DNA of 64,000 bases from NCBI GenBank assembly GCA_013398015.1, contig VZRR01010418.1, positions 1 through 64,000 on the forward strand, given 5' to 3'. This document shows positions 11,532 through 23,243 of this stretch, piece after piece. The translations under genes were made by a program, and so were the position numbers. The notes under the pieces are model-generated. The model saw only the letters and a list, made by a program, of their open reading frames with translations. It was not told the origin of the DNA and searched no databases. Source of the stretch: Oreocharis arfaki. Its lineage: Eukaryota > Chordata > Aves > Passeriformes > Paramythiidae. Each line of letters starts with the position of its first letter. Position 1 is the first letter of the stretch.

Positions 11532-12568
11532 CTAGGAAAAAGAGATTCAGAGCCAATGAGAGAACGAAAGCAGAGCAGGCATTTCTTAGCACTCGGGAGT
11601 ATGGGAAAGCCCCAGTGGATTAAAGACAAAGAGACTCCCTCAAAGTCTGTGACAGAAGTAAAGGCCAATTTTCGAGCCACTTTTAGCCATGGGAACTGGA
11701 CCTGAGGACTGAAAATTAAAGAAATTTTCATCAGGGCATTCATTCATTCATTCATTAGGCAAAGCCAGCCATTAACACCAAGCTGGGCCCTCAGTTGTCT
11801 GACCCCACAGAACCTCTGCTTGATGGGGAAGCATCTCTGGCTCCTACTCCAGGGCTGGATCTAACTCCTAAATGTGTCCTGCTTTTAGGGGCCTGGCACG
11901 TGGAGAACCCTCTCCAACCTACCCTTTTCTGTATTTTCACATTCCTTCCCGTGACTGATCTGCATTTCTCCAAGGAAGAACTGCAGTGACAGCCCCTGGG
12001 ATCCCAGCAGGGACGTGCCCTGCTCGTGCCAGGCAGCAGGAGAGGGATGGGCAGAGCAGGACAGTGCTGAGGAGGTGCTTTGGGTGCCAAAAAAGAAGCT
12101 GCTGAGATGCACATTGTGGAGTAACACACCTTGGCAGCCTGCTGGGAAGGACAAAGCCTGACAGGGCTTTTAAAATATTCAGATCTTGTCTCTCTCCTCG
12201 CTAATTAATACCTCTTTAACATCCCAGGCTTCTGATTATTTATTCAGTGTGTTTTCCTAATTCATGGGAGCTCTACGAACCGAGGCAACAGGTGGAAAGA
12301 GGAGTCACGCTATCAAAAACCCTTCTCTTACAAATCACACCCAGCTTTCCCAGGAACGAAGCTGCCTCCCCTGGATCCTGAAGATCAGAGCCAGGAATGA
12401 CACAGCTGTTCAAGAAAAACAAGGGAAAATTCACCTCCGGGGTAGCTGTGCTGAATTATTGCTCTTATTTACAGGAGACTCTTCCCACTCGGCAAATCCC
12501 TGACCTTGGGCCAGCCTGGGGAGCTGCAGGAAGCTGCTCCCTGCCACATTCCCTGCTCCCAGCTGTAC
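11532..12568 (-). other. CACNA1B: Intron 26, CACNA1B
   Basis: This 1,037-bp intron includes a (CATT)n tetranucleotide run at about 11737-11757. No mobile element or further exon is recognised. Confidence 0.8.
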
Positions 12569-12729
12569 CTGCAGTCCTTCTCCAGCTCCTTGGACTCGTC
12601 TGTGCAGTAGAAGAAGCGGCCCTTGAAGAGCTGCACGGCGATGACGGCGAAGATGAACATGAAGAGCATGTACACGATGAGGATGTTGAGCACGTTCTTC
12701 AGCGAGTTCACCACGCAGTCAAACACGGC
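12569..12729 (-). CDS. CACNA1B: CACNA1B exon 26: IIIS4-S5 linker, IIIS5 and start of turret
   Basis: The exon is 161 bp, starting AVFDCVVNSLKNVLNILIVY, continuing MLFMFIFAVIAVQLF as IIIS5 and ending KGRFFYCTDESKELEKDC. The segment couples the voltage sensor to the pore. The acceptor is 'cgcccag|GCC' and the donor 'TGCAG|gtacag'. It leaves two bases into an Arg codon completed by exon 27. GC at third positions is high. A cysteine in FFYC and a closing cysteine in EKDC are the turret cysteines conserved in Cav2 channels. Confidence 0.96.
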
Positions 12730-12825
12730 CTGGGCGTGGAGGGGAGCAAGGTCAAGGGGTGGGAAGGGAGGAAAAGTTCATCCAAAATCTTGGCATCCAC
12801 TGTTTAACCACACTGAGGGCATCAC

Positions 12826-13035
12826 TGAAGGGTTTGGGTTGGAGAAGACCTTAAAGATCATCCCATTCCCACCTCCCGCTGCCCCAGGCTGCTCCCAGCC
12901 CCGTCCAGCCCAGCCTTGGGCACTGCCAGGGATCCAGGGGCAGCCACAGCTGCTCTGGGCACCCTGTGCCAGGGCCTCCCCACCCTCACAGGGAACAATT
13001 CCTTCCTCAACATCCCATCTAAATCTCTCTCATTT
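12826..13035 (-). mobile_element. CR1 LINE 3'-end fragment
   Basis: It contains 'gggtttgggttggagaagac', 'cttaaagatcatcccattcc', 'gccagggatccaggggcagc' and 'gggaacaattccttcctcaa'. The extreme 3' tip (cagaatgg) is lost or diverged. Confidence 0.88.
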
Positions 13036-13620
13036 GGGACTCATTCCCCATCCCACAGCCCATGGATGCTTCGATGGATTTTCGCTTCCCAAAGCTGTGA
13101 GGAACAACTCCAGCTTCCCTCATCTCCTGCTTCACCCACAGCTTTGGCTGTGCCACTGAATCTTCTGATGCTGCTCATAACATTTACAAAGACAATCACA
13201 GCTTGTCAAGACAATGTTAGTCCTGAGCAAACATTTCATTATAAAATGAAAATTGTACTTGTTTTGATTTTACTTCCAGTGGATGCATAAAAACTGTCAG
13301 AATAATAAGGAAAAAATACCAGAAACAAAACAACCGAGTGCTTTGAATAAATATTTTTCTAAAGAGCTGCCTGTCAAAGTGAGGTGTGACTAATGTGCTC
13401 TCCTGAACTCCCTGCAAAGAACTTCCCAAATCCATTTCTCACGTGGGTATGAGGCCCTGATTCATTACAAGCAATCTGCAGTTTCATTTGAGTCAGAAGT
13501 TTGTCATAATAGCAGAAATTGAGCAGTCCCTGCCCAAGCACAGGGTTTGTACAACCCTGCTCCTGTTCCTCTGAATGGCAGGGAATAATTCACAGAATTC
13601 CACTCCTGATGCAAGCCAGG

Positions 13621-14190
13621 AATCCTGATGGAAATCCATCCAATCAGCCCAGAAATCCCCATGGAAATCCCTCTGATCAACCCAGGAATCCTGATGGAAA
13701 TCTTTTCAATTAGCCCAGGAATCCTGATGGAAATCTTTTCAATTAGCCCAGAAATCCTGATGGATACCCCACTGATCAGCCCAGAAATCCCCATGGAAAT
13801 CCCTGTGATTAACCCAGGAATCCTGATGGAAATCTCACTGATTAACCCAGGAATCCTGATGGAAAGCTCTCTCATCAGCCCTGAAATCCTGATGGAAATC
13901 CTTCTGATCAGCCCTGGAATCTCAATGGGAATCCCTCTGATCAATCCAGAAATCCTGATGGAAATCTCTGTGATCAACCCAGGAATCCTGATGGAAATAT
14001 TTCTGATCAGTCCAGGAATCCTGAAGGGAATCCCTCTGACCAGCCCTGGAATGCTGATGGAAATCTCACTGATCAATCCAGGAATCTTGATGGAAATCCC
14101 TCTGATCATTTCAGGAATCCTGATGGAAACCTCTCTCATCAGTCCTGGAAACCTGATGGAAATCCCTCTGATCAACTCAGAAATCCATCA
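13621..14190. repeat. 33-bp minisatellite, about 17 units
   Basis: Units of the form 'aatcctgatggaaatccctc' plus 'tgatcaacccagg' repeat about 17 times with point variation. Because 33 is a multiple of three and the unit has no in-frame stop in certain frames, both strands stay open for over 200 codons as 11-residue repeats such as NPGILMEISLI (plus) and IRGISIRIPGL (minus). I judge these frames non-coding: they have no start or splice context and sit inside an intron. Confidence 0.95.
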
Positions 14191-15026
14191 TGAAACTTCT
14201 ACATGGTTCAGCACTGATGTTCCTTTTCTTTTCAGATAAATTTCGTGTGCATAAAACCAGAATTATTTAAGCACGAAGGGTGGGCTCAGACAAAAGCAAA
14301 TCTGCAGAGCAGCTGACCCTTAGTTTGATGTGAAAACAGGAATTGTCAAACACATTTTCATCGTTCCAAAGCATCCACTGCTCTTCCCCCCACTGACAGC
14401 CCACAAAAGGTATTGGAGAGTCTCTAAACCTCAGAAATTATTGCATTTTAACTCCTTCCATTCCCTCTTTGCAGGCCCTGGCTGCACCTCAGATCGTTGG
14501 TGTTGTGATGAGTAATCACAGGCCAAGAAATTGATTTAATTTTTTAGATCAGTGTTCTAGGGATGAAAAGAACTGGACTATGGATTCTTTAATAGAGAGA
14601 TGAATAAATTAAAACCTCTCCCACAGCAATGACAAATCTCTTTGGACAGCCTGTGGAAAACCTTGCAATATTCATGTGAAGTTCTCCAAGGAAACCCAAA
14701 CCCTTCCAACCCCATTTTCTCCTGCATCACTTCGAAGAGCATCCCACTTAGGACCTGTAATTCAATTTATTTGCTGTTTTTTTCCTATTTGTAGAGGTTT
14801 TATTTTCACGTGGATTCACAAGAATCCCTAAAATTACCCACAATGTTTGCAGAAGCACCCGAGTGTTTGACATTTGCCCAGCTGTTTGTGCTCATCTGGC
14901 ACAGGGATTCACCGCAACAAAATAAAAGCAACAGGAACAGCCTGGGTGGAGTGGAGTCCACCAACTTCTGCTCAGATCAGTCAGAAACCTCCAGAGAAGG
15001 GGTTCTTTTTGGGGTTATTTCCTGAC

Positions 15027-15123
15027 CTTTAGTTTTGGCAGGCGTTTTATGGTCTTCAGAGGCCGGAGCACCCGCAGGACTCGCAGGGACTTGATGGTGT
15101 TGATGTCCTTGCCTTTGGTGCCT
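15027..15123 (-). CDS. CACNA1B: CACNA1B exon 25: IIIS4 voltage sensor
   Basis: The exon is 97 bp, one base plus 32 codons: GTKGKDINTIKSLRVLRVLR followed by PLKTIKRLPKLK. It carries the regularly spaced Arg/Lys residues of the domain III S4 voltage sensor (R..R..R..K..K/R). The acceptor is 'ccttgcag|AG' and the donor 'AAG|gtcagg'. The 5' boundary is the joining point for the optional microexon at 19708-19719, which adds Ser-Phe-Met-Gly just before GTKGKD in the S3-S4 linker. Confidence 0.96.
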
Positions 15124-15725
15124 CTGCAAGGGAGAGAAAGGCACAAGAACAACAGAGGGAATTGTTTGCTCCTCAGGTCACTCCCTGGGGTATTCATGGG
15201 TGTCCAGGGTGGCTTTGGTGGTAGAATTGGTTGGGTTTGGGGGTTTTTTTTGACAGGTTTTGTGTCCATCCTCAGCAGGGCTGCAGGCAGGATGAGCCAG
15301 CCTCACCCGGGATGGATCCGGCAGCACGAGGAGAAGGCTGGGGTGAGACAGGGTCCTGGCAGGGCTCAGCCACGGGATGTCCAGGCTTTGTCACCTCCCA
15401 GCCACTCACCAGGACCTGGGGCCCTCTTCCTGCCCTGACTCCACACCAGACAACGCTCCCAGCCAGGGCAGCAGCAGCGGGACAGGAGGCTCAGCTCCTC
15501 CATCCCGTTCCCGGCAGGAGAAGGGACAAAGCCACACGTGGCTCTTCCCTCCCAGCTGGATGAGGCAGGGGCTGTTTCTCCGTGTGCTTCTCTGGCAGGA
15601 ACACCGTGCTGAGAGGGTTTGGGAGCTTTCCTGGTGAGGGACAGGGCTCTCCCGGGGGTCAGAGCCTGTTCCCTCATCCCTGAGTGTCCCGTGGAGGACA
15701 TGCCACCGATCCCATGCAGGAACAT

Positions 15726-15751
15726 GTAATATGGCAATATATTACATGCCT
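15726..15751. repeat. Short palindrome
   Basis: The arms 'catgtaatat' and 'atattacatg' are perfect inverted repeats separated by six bases (ggcaat). The hairpin is AT-rich and sits in GC-rich flanks. No larger terminal inverted repeat or target duplication was seen, so its origin is unknown. Confidence 0.7.
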
Positions 15752-16107
15752 GGAGCAGTGCTGGGACAACTCCCCACTCAGGCATGCAGGTGCTGTCAGT
15801 CACATCGGGGGTTTAGGGTTGGTTAAAACCGAGTGCAAGGCCCGAGAACGCTCCTCTCTTAACAGAGGGGGTTTAGGGGGGAAGGACAGAGTTCCTGTCC
15901 TCGTGCACTTCCGGAATGAACGAACTAAAGAAGACAACGGGTTCGGTCTTCTTCCAACCCCACGGCAAAACAACGACATTCCCTTCGTGTCACATGAAGT
16001 GGAAAATGGGATGGAAATCTGGAGTTTTGTTCATGGCTGGAGGTTCGGGTCTGGGACTGCGCTGAGGGAACACAGGTGGGAATGGAGAACGTGTGGGACA
16101 GATGCTT

Positions 16108-16272
16108 GGGAATTCCTGTCCTGGGCTCTCCCAGGCTGCTGGGAATTCCTGTCCTGGGCTCTCCCAGGCTGCTGGGAATTCCTGTCCTGGGCTCTCCCAG
16201 GCTGCTGGGAATTCCTGTCCTGGGCTCTCCCAGGCTGCTGGGAATTCCTGCCCTGGGCTCTCCCAGGCTGCT
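16108..16272. repeat. 33-bp minisatellite, 5 units
   Basis: Exactly five 33-bp units of 'gggaattcctgtcctgggct' plus 'ctcccaggctgct' lie head to tail and are nearly identical, so the array is young or kept homogeneous. It is unrelated in sequence to the 33-bp array at 13621-14190. Confidence 0.95.
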
Positions 16273-18950
16273 GGACATTCCTCTTCTCCAAGAGGGAAAT
16301 GACAGAAGGACGAGAGACCCGAGAGACCCGCGGAGGTTTGGGAAGCACTGCAGAGCTCCCCCGACCCTGCCCTACGCCCTGTGCTGAGGGGGGAGCACCA
16401 AGGGTGGAGGAAACCACCCAGGTCTGTGGCTGGCTGACCCTGCTCAGCCCTGGGAAGGGGCTTTTTGGAAATCCAGCCACTTCCAAAGGACTGAGAAGTC
16501 ACAACTAACGCTGGACTGGAGTCTACAACCCAAACCCACATTCCTGCCTCATCTCCAGCCCCTTTCCCCCATCAACAGGCGCTGCAGGTGTCTGGAAATG
16601 CAGTGAGAGGGAGACACAGGGATTTTTTAGGGTTGGTTGTATCCCAGGGATGTGTAACTTGAGGAGAAATTCCCTTTCCACAAGATTTAGAAGTGGAGGA
16701 GAGGGGGAACAGGACGGACAGGTCCCTGACCTCTCCCTCTCTCATTCTTCAGGGCTGTTTTAGGGCCATTTTAATCCATCCCAGCTGGACCCTGACCACT
16801 GACACGGCCCTAAATCCTGGCTGGATTCACTCCCAGAGCTACAGGACTGATGTAAAGCCACAAAATAACTATTAAATATTTACAAATTACAATATTTGAC
16901 TCTCATTAGAGACCTTTGATCAGCCCTAGATGAAGCAGGCACCGCCAGCAGAGCTTTTACTGCCTTTCTTGTCTGGTTTTAGCAGAGCTGAAGGTCTGGC
17001 CTAGGCTCGGCTTTGCAGATTTGCTTTCAGCTGCCATGGTCACCTCGGTGTCAGCAGAGCCACCAGCAGAGCCAGAGCTCCCCCACTCCCCAGGCTGGCC
17101 CTCAGGCTGTAGGACAGTTCATTCAGCCTCTCCAGGAGGATGGGAATGGCAGGAGGGAAGCAAAAGGGGGAACGGGTCACGGACGAGGAGATGCCACAGG
17201 ACATCCCAGCTGTCCCCAGGGCTGGTGGCCACCCCCATCCCCTGGGCTGCCCCCTCCGCAAGGCCAAGCAAATCCCTGCCCCTGCTCCGTGTTTCCCACC
17301 TGAGGGAAGCGGTGGGAGCTGAGGAAGGCAGGGGTGAGAGGGGAGTGAGGGTGAGGCTCTTTAGGGCCACGAGGTCGGGGCAGGAAAGGGGGGAGGGACA
17401 CGGGGACACCGTGCCCAGAGCTCTGCTCCCTTCTCCACCAGCCACGGCCACGCTGCTGCTCTGCACATCAGCACTCCCAGCCCAGCAAAGCTCAGCTCTG
17501 CTCTCCTGGGCTCACCCAGAACCCCAGAATATTCCCACGTGCTGCCTGCTCCTGGTTCCTGGAGACCTGGACGCTGCTGCTGTGCCAATTAACAGCTGCG
17601 CTAACGAGGCCTCGTGCAAACGAGAGCAGAGAACAGAGACATTTCCCTGCTCTGCTCTCCCAGGGAGGGCTCCACGCCTGAAGGGAGAATTTCTGGGGAT
17701 TTAATGCTTGCAGGAAGGTGAAAGAGACGCGGGGCAGAGCAAATCCTTGCTCCTGCTTTTCCCTGGACTGGGATGAGGGCGCGCAGGGCTGGGAGGGGGA
17801 GGGCAGACAGCTGCAGCCACACGGAATTCCTTCTGCCTCAGCAGAGGACACTAAGAAGGGCTGACTGATAATTTTTTTTTTTCCCATTCAGGCACTTAAG
17901 CAAATAAAGAGCGTGAGCCAATTAAATCTTAATGGGATTTATGCTCTGAGCCATATAGAGAATCCTGAGGGGAAAAGAAAAAAAATTCCCATTTCTTGTC
18001 ACACTAAGGTCCCTGCTATAGGAAAAGCTTTTCCTGGTACTCTGACCCAGAGTGATGCAAATTGCATTTTAATTAAAAGGATCCTCTGCCTGTCAAATAA
18101 AACCCTAATGGTTGGGTTTGGGTGTTTTTAAGAACCCTCTCTGCCAATATTGGGGTTTCTTCACTGCTTTCATACAAAGCCAGATGTCCCAGAAAAGAAA
18201 AGGTCCAGATGGAACAGGGATTCAGTCAAAAGGTCTATCCAAGCACACATTTGACCTGGATATTCCTCACGACAAAAAGAAAATGCTGTGGAAGGACGAG
18301 ATTTTAATTGACTGCAGAATAACAACTGCAACATTCAGGAGAGCTGAATCTTGAATTAGAGCACAGGATAAAGGCAGACAGCAAAATAAAAAGGGGAAAA
18401 AAGAGAATACCACAAAAAAAAAAGGCATTAGATCAGTTTTGGGTGCATTAGGCCAGCACTGTTTTGTTGTTGTTTTCTGTGTCAGTTTGCTGCCTGCTTA
18501 TTTCAAACATTAGGAATATTTTAAAAGAGCTTTGCAGAGCCTTTTCTCCCTTTAATAAATAAAGGAGCCTTTAAAAATTTAGTGGTTCTTTCAAATGGAA
18601 GCTGCTTGTTGCTGTTGCTGCCGCCAGCAGCTCTGATTTCAGGTGACAGGGACCTCGCAGAGCCAGGGCATCAAAAATTCAGGGTAAGGTGGAGCCTGTG
18701 ATTGCCTGGAATCCTCCTGGCAGAGTGAATTCCACCCTGGAATGAGGTCACCCCACTCTGCCCAAGCACAAAGCCACCCTCGTGCTGCCCTAAATGCTCT
18801 GCTTTCCTCGAGAGAAGAAAGAACCCAGTGCCAAATTTCCTGGACCACATCAAAGGCTTTTCTTGGCATCCTTCTCCTCGCTGTGGAGGATCCCCCTGGA
18901 GCTCCTGGAATGTGGGGACAGAGGACACAGCCCTGCCTCCCACCCTGTCC

Positions 18951-19275
18951 CTGCACTGACAGAAGAACTGCCACTTGCAGAGGATTAAATACAACTTTGG
19001 GACCTCCTTCTTCACAAATCCCCCAGCAAAAAGCTCCCTGAGCTCTGTTTTCGTGCCAGACTTTCCCCCAGTATCAGAGCCTGGATCCCTGAATGAATCC
19101 ATTCAGGGATCCCTGGATCCCTGAATGATCCCTGCCCTGCACTGACAGCAAAACTGCCACTTTGCAAGGGTTAAATACAACTTTGGGACCTCCTTCTTCA
19201 CAAATCCCCCAGCAAAAAGCTCCCTGAGCTCTGTTTTCGTGCCAGACTTTCCCCCAGTATCAGAGCCTGGATCCC
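18951..19275. repeat. Tandem duplication, 187-bp period
   Basis: Copy one (18951-19091) and copy two (19138-19275) both run from 'ctgcactgacag' through 'aactttgggacctccttctt' and 'ttcgtgccagactttccccc' to 'cagagcctggatccc'. Near identity implies recent duplication. A short 'ggatccctgaatga' motif repeats in the junction between them. Confidence 0.92.
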
Positions 19276-19707
19276 AGCTGGGTCCCATTGCCCACACTGC
19301 ACTAAATTAATCCTGGAGCTTCCAGCCTGGCTGTTGAGAGGTGAAATCCTCTAAAAGAGACCAAAACTGCTGCTTTAAACCTGGTTATTCAGATTTTCAC
19401 GGATTGTAACTCACCCATCAGTGCCCACCGAGCCAGCCCCTCGAATAGTTTTGGCACAGATAAATCTCCACATGTTCTTTTGTCTCTCTAACTTGGATTT
19501 TCACTCTGCCCCTATCTCTGCTGAAGGAAAATCGGGATGGATGAGGATTGTTAAGCGAAAATATTCACTGGATAATGAGAATAAAGGGGCGGAGGAGTCG
19601 ATGTGATGGGTGGAACATGGCTGGGTTGTTTCCACAGTGGCAGAGTGTGTGGACACAGGTTGGACAGGCAAAAAACAGAGCAGCAAGAGACAGGAAGAAC
19701 ATATTAC

Positions 19708-19719
19708 CCCATGAAACTC
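19708..19719 (-). CDS. CACNA1B: CACNA1B alternative microexon e24a (Ser-Phe-Met-Gly), IIIS3-S4 linker
   Basis: On the minus strand a pyrimidine-rich tract ending 'ggaatctctctctag' is followed by the 12 bases GAGTTTCATGGG and then 'gtaatatg'. Exon 24 ends with the two bases TC and exon 25 starts with A GGC. Inserting the 12 bases therefore gives TCG AGT TTC ATG GGA GGC (S-S-F-M-G-G) and keeps the frame. Mammalian Cav2.2 has a known alternative four-residue SFMG insertion at exactly this place in the domain III S3-S4 linker. Size, sequence, phase and position all agree. Whether it is used, and in which tissue, cannot be told from DNA. Confidence 0.88.
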
Positions 19720-22700
19720 CTAGAGAGAGATTCCAGCAAGGAGAAGACAAAGAAAGAGCAGAGTCAATGACAAACAGAAACATCAGAGAGATCCCCCAGC
19801 CCCTGGCCCGCTCCCACCAACTCAACGGGACAAAGGCTTTTCTGGACAGCAGAAATCCCACATTCCCTGCTGGATCCACTGGGAAAACACCTCCAAATCT
19901 CTCTTCTCTCCCACTTTGGGAGGGATAACCTCGACTATTTGGTTTTTTCCCAAGAGCATCACGAAATTCTGGGCATCTCAGCCCACTTTTCCTCTGTTTC
20001 AAAATTTTTCCAGGCCAAATCTTTGCTGCTCTTCATCATCAGCTGTTCCTCTCAAGCACGTCTTGCACCTGGGGCTGAGAGATTTTGGGGACAAGTCTGC
20101 ACAGGTTTTTTGTTTGCTTCCATTTCCCTCAGGGCTCAGACGTGTCTGGGTGTTTGTGGTGTGTTTATCTCCAGGAAAAGAAAGGGATTTCTCTTTGAAA
20201 TGCTCGGCTGAATGGAAAACATTCATTTATTTTGATCACCATCATATTATTCTTGTTCCCAGCATCACTCCGGGGGTGCTGTTTTAAATTTACTTCTGAT
20301 TTTTCCAACCACAGCCAAGCACAGAGCTGCTCCTCAGGAGCTGCAGGCAGAAAGAAAACCCAGAGAGCTGGGTTTTATCAATCCTGTAGCAGTGACTGAC
20401 ACCATCTCAAATGCTTAAATTAACACAGGCTGCTGCCATATTCCAGATGGGAGCTCTGCAATTCCCAGGTTTTTAGGGATGGGTTAATTCAGCAAGAAGT
20501 TGGTTCACATCACCCTCAGTGGGCAGTGAGAAGGCCAAGAACATGAATTAAATCCCACCCTGCACGTGGCTGTTGTGGGTTCTGGCAAACAAAGTGGTGA
20601 CAGCCACGTTAAATCCCATTTTTAGTGCCACTGGGGAGGGTGACAGGGCAGTGGGATTTGCTGGAAAAATCCAGCTGATTGAACAACAAAGAGTCCAAAA
20701 GCTCCTTTTTGGGATTATCAGCATTCAGCTGGCTCTGTGTGTGCATCTGGCTTAACCAAGGCAGGAGCTGGGCCTAAATCATGACCACTCACCCTGTTAG
20801 GATTCAGAACTGGAACAGAGAGAATTGATTTCCTAGGAATGATTGCTTTGCCAGCTTTTGGGCTGGAGCAGGGAGGCTGCAGGCACTCCCTGCATTGGGT
20901 GTTAGCCACTGAAAGGGGGATGTGGAGCAGGGCTTAGAGAAAGCAGAGAAAAATCACAGCAGAAATTCCAATTTTCCCAAGCCTTACAAACGAGCTTGTC
21001 TGACTTTCATCTGGGAGACAGCGATGGGGTTGGGCTTATGCAGTCCCTGGCTGTAAAACCCTGCTCAAGACTCACTCACAGGGGAAAATCAAAGCAGCTT
21101 GGGGCACCTATTGCACAGCACAGGCAGGAGATGTAGAAGGAATTTATTTAGAGGCTGATGAGGTGCTGTTAGATATTCATGGCCCAACGTGAGCAAGAGA
21201 AGAAAACCTGAGCATGAAAAGGCTCAGGAAGATTAAAAATTATTCATTTTAATCCGTAACTCGAGCAAGGAAAATCTCCTTCAAAAGAAAATCGTGTTCA
21301 AAGAGAAGATGTTTTAAAGGCAGAGCCTGAGGTTTGCTCTCACAGCACAGGGGGCTGCTCTGGAGGGCTCCCAAAATGCCCCTTGGAAGTTTGAATTCCT
21401 GATGGAAAAGGGAAATTCTCACGGAACCCCAGACTTCGGGTTACGTTGGTTTTTGTGATTATTTTACTTCTCCACCTCTCTTCAATTCAGAGGAGCTCTG
21501 TTAAATTCTGGGGTTTTTTAAAGTTAAATTTTTGCTTAACTCAGTCTGGCTTAAGTCAATCTAGCTCTGAGAGATGTTCAGTGGATATTTTCCACGTAGA
21601 GGGAAATAAAACCCCACACATGTCTGGTCAAGCTTAAAAAGCAGCTCGGTTTTGGATACTAAATTTTAGGTTAGCAGGACATTCACCAAGACAATTTAGC
21701 TTATGACAGGCACTGAGCTCCTCCAAAAAACTTAATTTAATGAGGGACAAATAGCTTAAAGAGGGGAGGGCAGCATCCCTTTGACAAAATTATGTTGGAT
21801 ATTATTTTCCCCAAGAACAGACTCATTTGGTGAAGGATCAGGCACAGCCCTAATTTCAATATCCCCCAAAACCACACCTAAAACATCAATCCTGTCCATC
21901 CACTCTTGGGTCGATTTAGCTTGGAGGCTTTATTTGTATTCAGCATTTGCAGTGAAGGAAAGCAGATCTAAACCACAAACCTCACGGCCTGAATGCGAGA
22001 GGAATTCTGAAAACAAAAAATTCCTGAGGAACATTTCGTGCTTTTATTTTTTGGGGGTGTGTGTGTGTGCAGAGCTGAGGGAGGAGCAGGGATTTGCCTC
22101 TGCTTAAAAACTGCTGCCAGTTTGAGGCAGCCCCAGCCACGCTCCGTGGCTCCCTGACAAAGGTGCCTGCATCCCTCATTAGAGAGCGAAACGCTGCTCA
22201 TTCTCATTAGCAAATTCAACAATTTTCCTCTCCTCTAATCATCCTGTAGACAAACAGGTGAGTTCGGCTGGCCACGGGCTGCTGAACACTCCCCGAATTG
22301 CTCGGGGCTAATTCAGCAGAAGATTATTGTTTCCAGGTCATCTCCTATTGTTTCTCAATTTGCCATCAATTCCCGCGCCTCAGAACGAGTGAAAAGTTTC
22401 TTTCCATTCTCTCCAGCTCGGCTCCTGAAGGTTGGAAGAAGCCTCCTTGCTCTTCCTGTGGTTGTTTCCAAGAAAAAAAGGCTCAAATGAGAAGCTAATT
22501 TTAATTTTTAAAGAGTAATTGGTCTGTGTTTGTCGCTCGAAATCCATTAAAGAAGAACGTGGGGTGTTATTTAAAGTCATAAATGCAGAGCTGGGGTTGA
22601 GGGAGGGAGAAATAAAAGCGGAAATACAAGTTCCTGAATGAGAGAGGAGAGAAAAGGAGAGAAACAGCAAAGGTTTGTGAACCAGCAATATCCACAACTC

Positions 22701-23136
22701 TGGAAATAAGGGTTTGCCAAGAGTTCATGGAGTTATCAGCTGATTTCTTCCACTGTTTTTTCACAGTGAGAGCAATTCCTACAACCACTGCCTGGAGACA
22801 TCAGACTGCCACAAAGTGTTACAGCGAGTTCCTGGAAAGAACTTGGCCAAAGAGTCACAAAAATCTTGGCTTCGTGTTTGAATGAGCAGTGAACGGACTC
22901 AGCCTAAAGCTGAGATGATTTTCAAGAGGTTCCACGACACAAATTTAATTTGGTTTATTCCTTTCTTCCCCCCCTACCTCGCCCCAACTCTCCTCCAGCT
23001 ACGAGAGGAAAAAGGGCAGGAACTGAACATTTCACTGAGAGATGGAGCCACAAACATCACTCATCCCCTGCCCAGGGTGCTGCCCCCTCTGTCACTCATC
23101 CCCTGGAATTTGGGAGGAGAAGGAAAAGGAACTTAC

Positions 23137-23243
23137 GAGAAGGCAAAAGCCACCAAGGCCCCACTGACCACAATGAAGTCCAGGATATTCCACAGGTCAC
23201 GGAAGTAGGAGCCGGGGTGGAGCAGCAGCCCCAAGTCAATCAT
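23137..23243 (-). CDS. CACNA1B: CACNA1B exon 24: IIIS2-S3 loop and IIIS3
   Basis: The exon is 107 bp, starting MIDLGLLLHPGSYFRDLWNI, then LDFIVVSGALVAFAF and the bases TC. It encodes the intracellular S2-S3 loop and IIIS3, with the conserved Asp in LDFIVV. The acceptor is 'ctgtgcag' and the donor 'TCTC|gtaagt'. The incomplete last codon (TC) accepts A from exon 25 or G from the microexon, giving Ser either way. Confidence 0.96.

Larger units (their letters stand above)
12730..15026 (-). other. CACNA1B: Intron 25, CACNA1B
   Basis: This 2,297-bp intron holds a CR1 fragment at 12826-13035 and a long 33-bp minisatellite at 13621-14190. The rest is AT-richer sequence with nothing recognised. Confidence 0.85.
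15124..23136 (-). other. CACNA1B: Intron 24 (8.0 kb) containing the alternative microexon, CACNA1B
   Basis: The intron between the IIIS3 and IIIS4 exons contains a 12-nt microexon (19708-19719), a small palindrome (15726-15751), a 33-bp minisatellite (16108-16272) and a 187-bp-period tandem duplication (18951-19275). CR1 is conspicuously absent. Stretches 17000-18900 and 20000-23100 are AT-richer and hold nothing I recognise. Some of this could be conserved regulatory sequence. Confidence 0.8.

Noticed and set aside
13621..14190. CRISPR-like regular repeat spacing
   Set aside because: The units are contiguous with no unique spacers, and the DNA is vertebrate.
13504..14239. Long open frames on both strands (about 200 codons each)
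   Set aside because: They are produced by the 33-bp minisatellite, in which unit length divisible by three repeats the same stop-free words.
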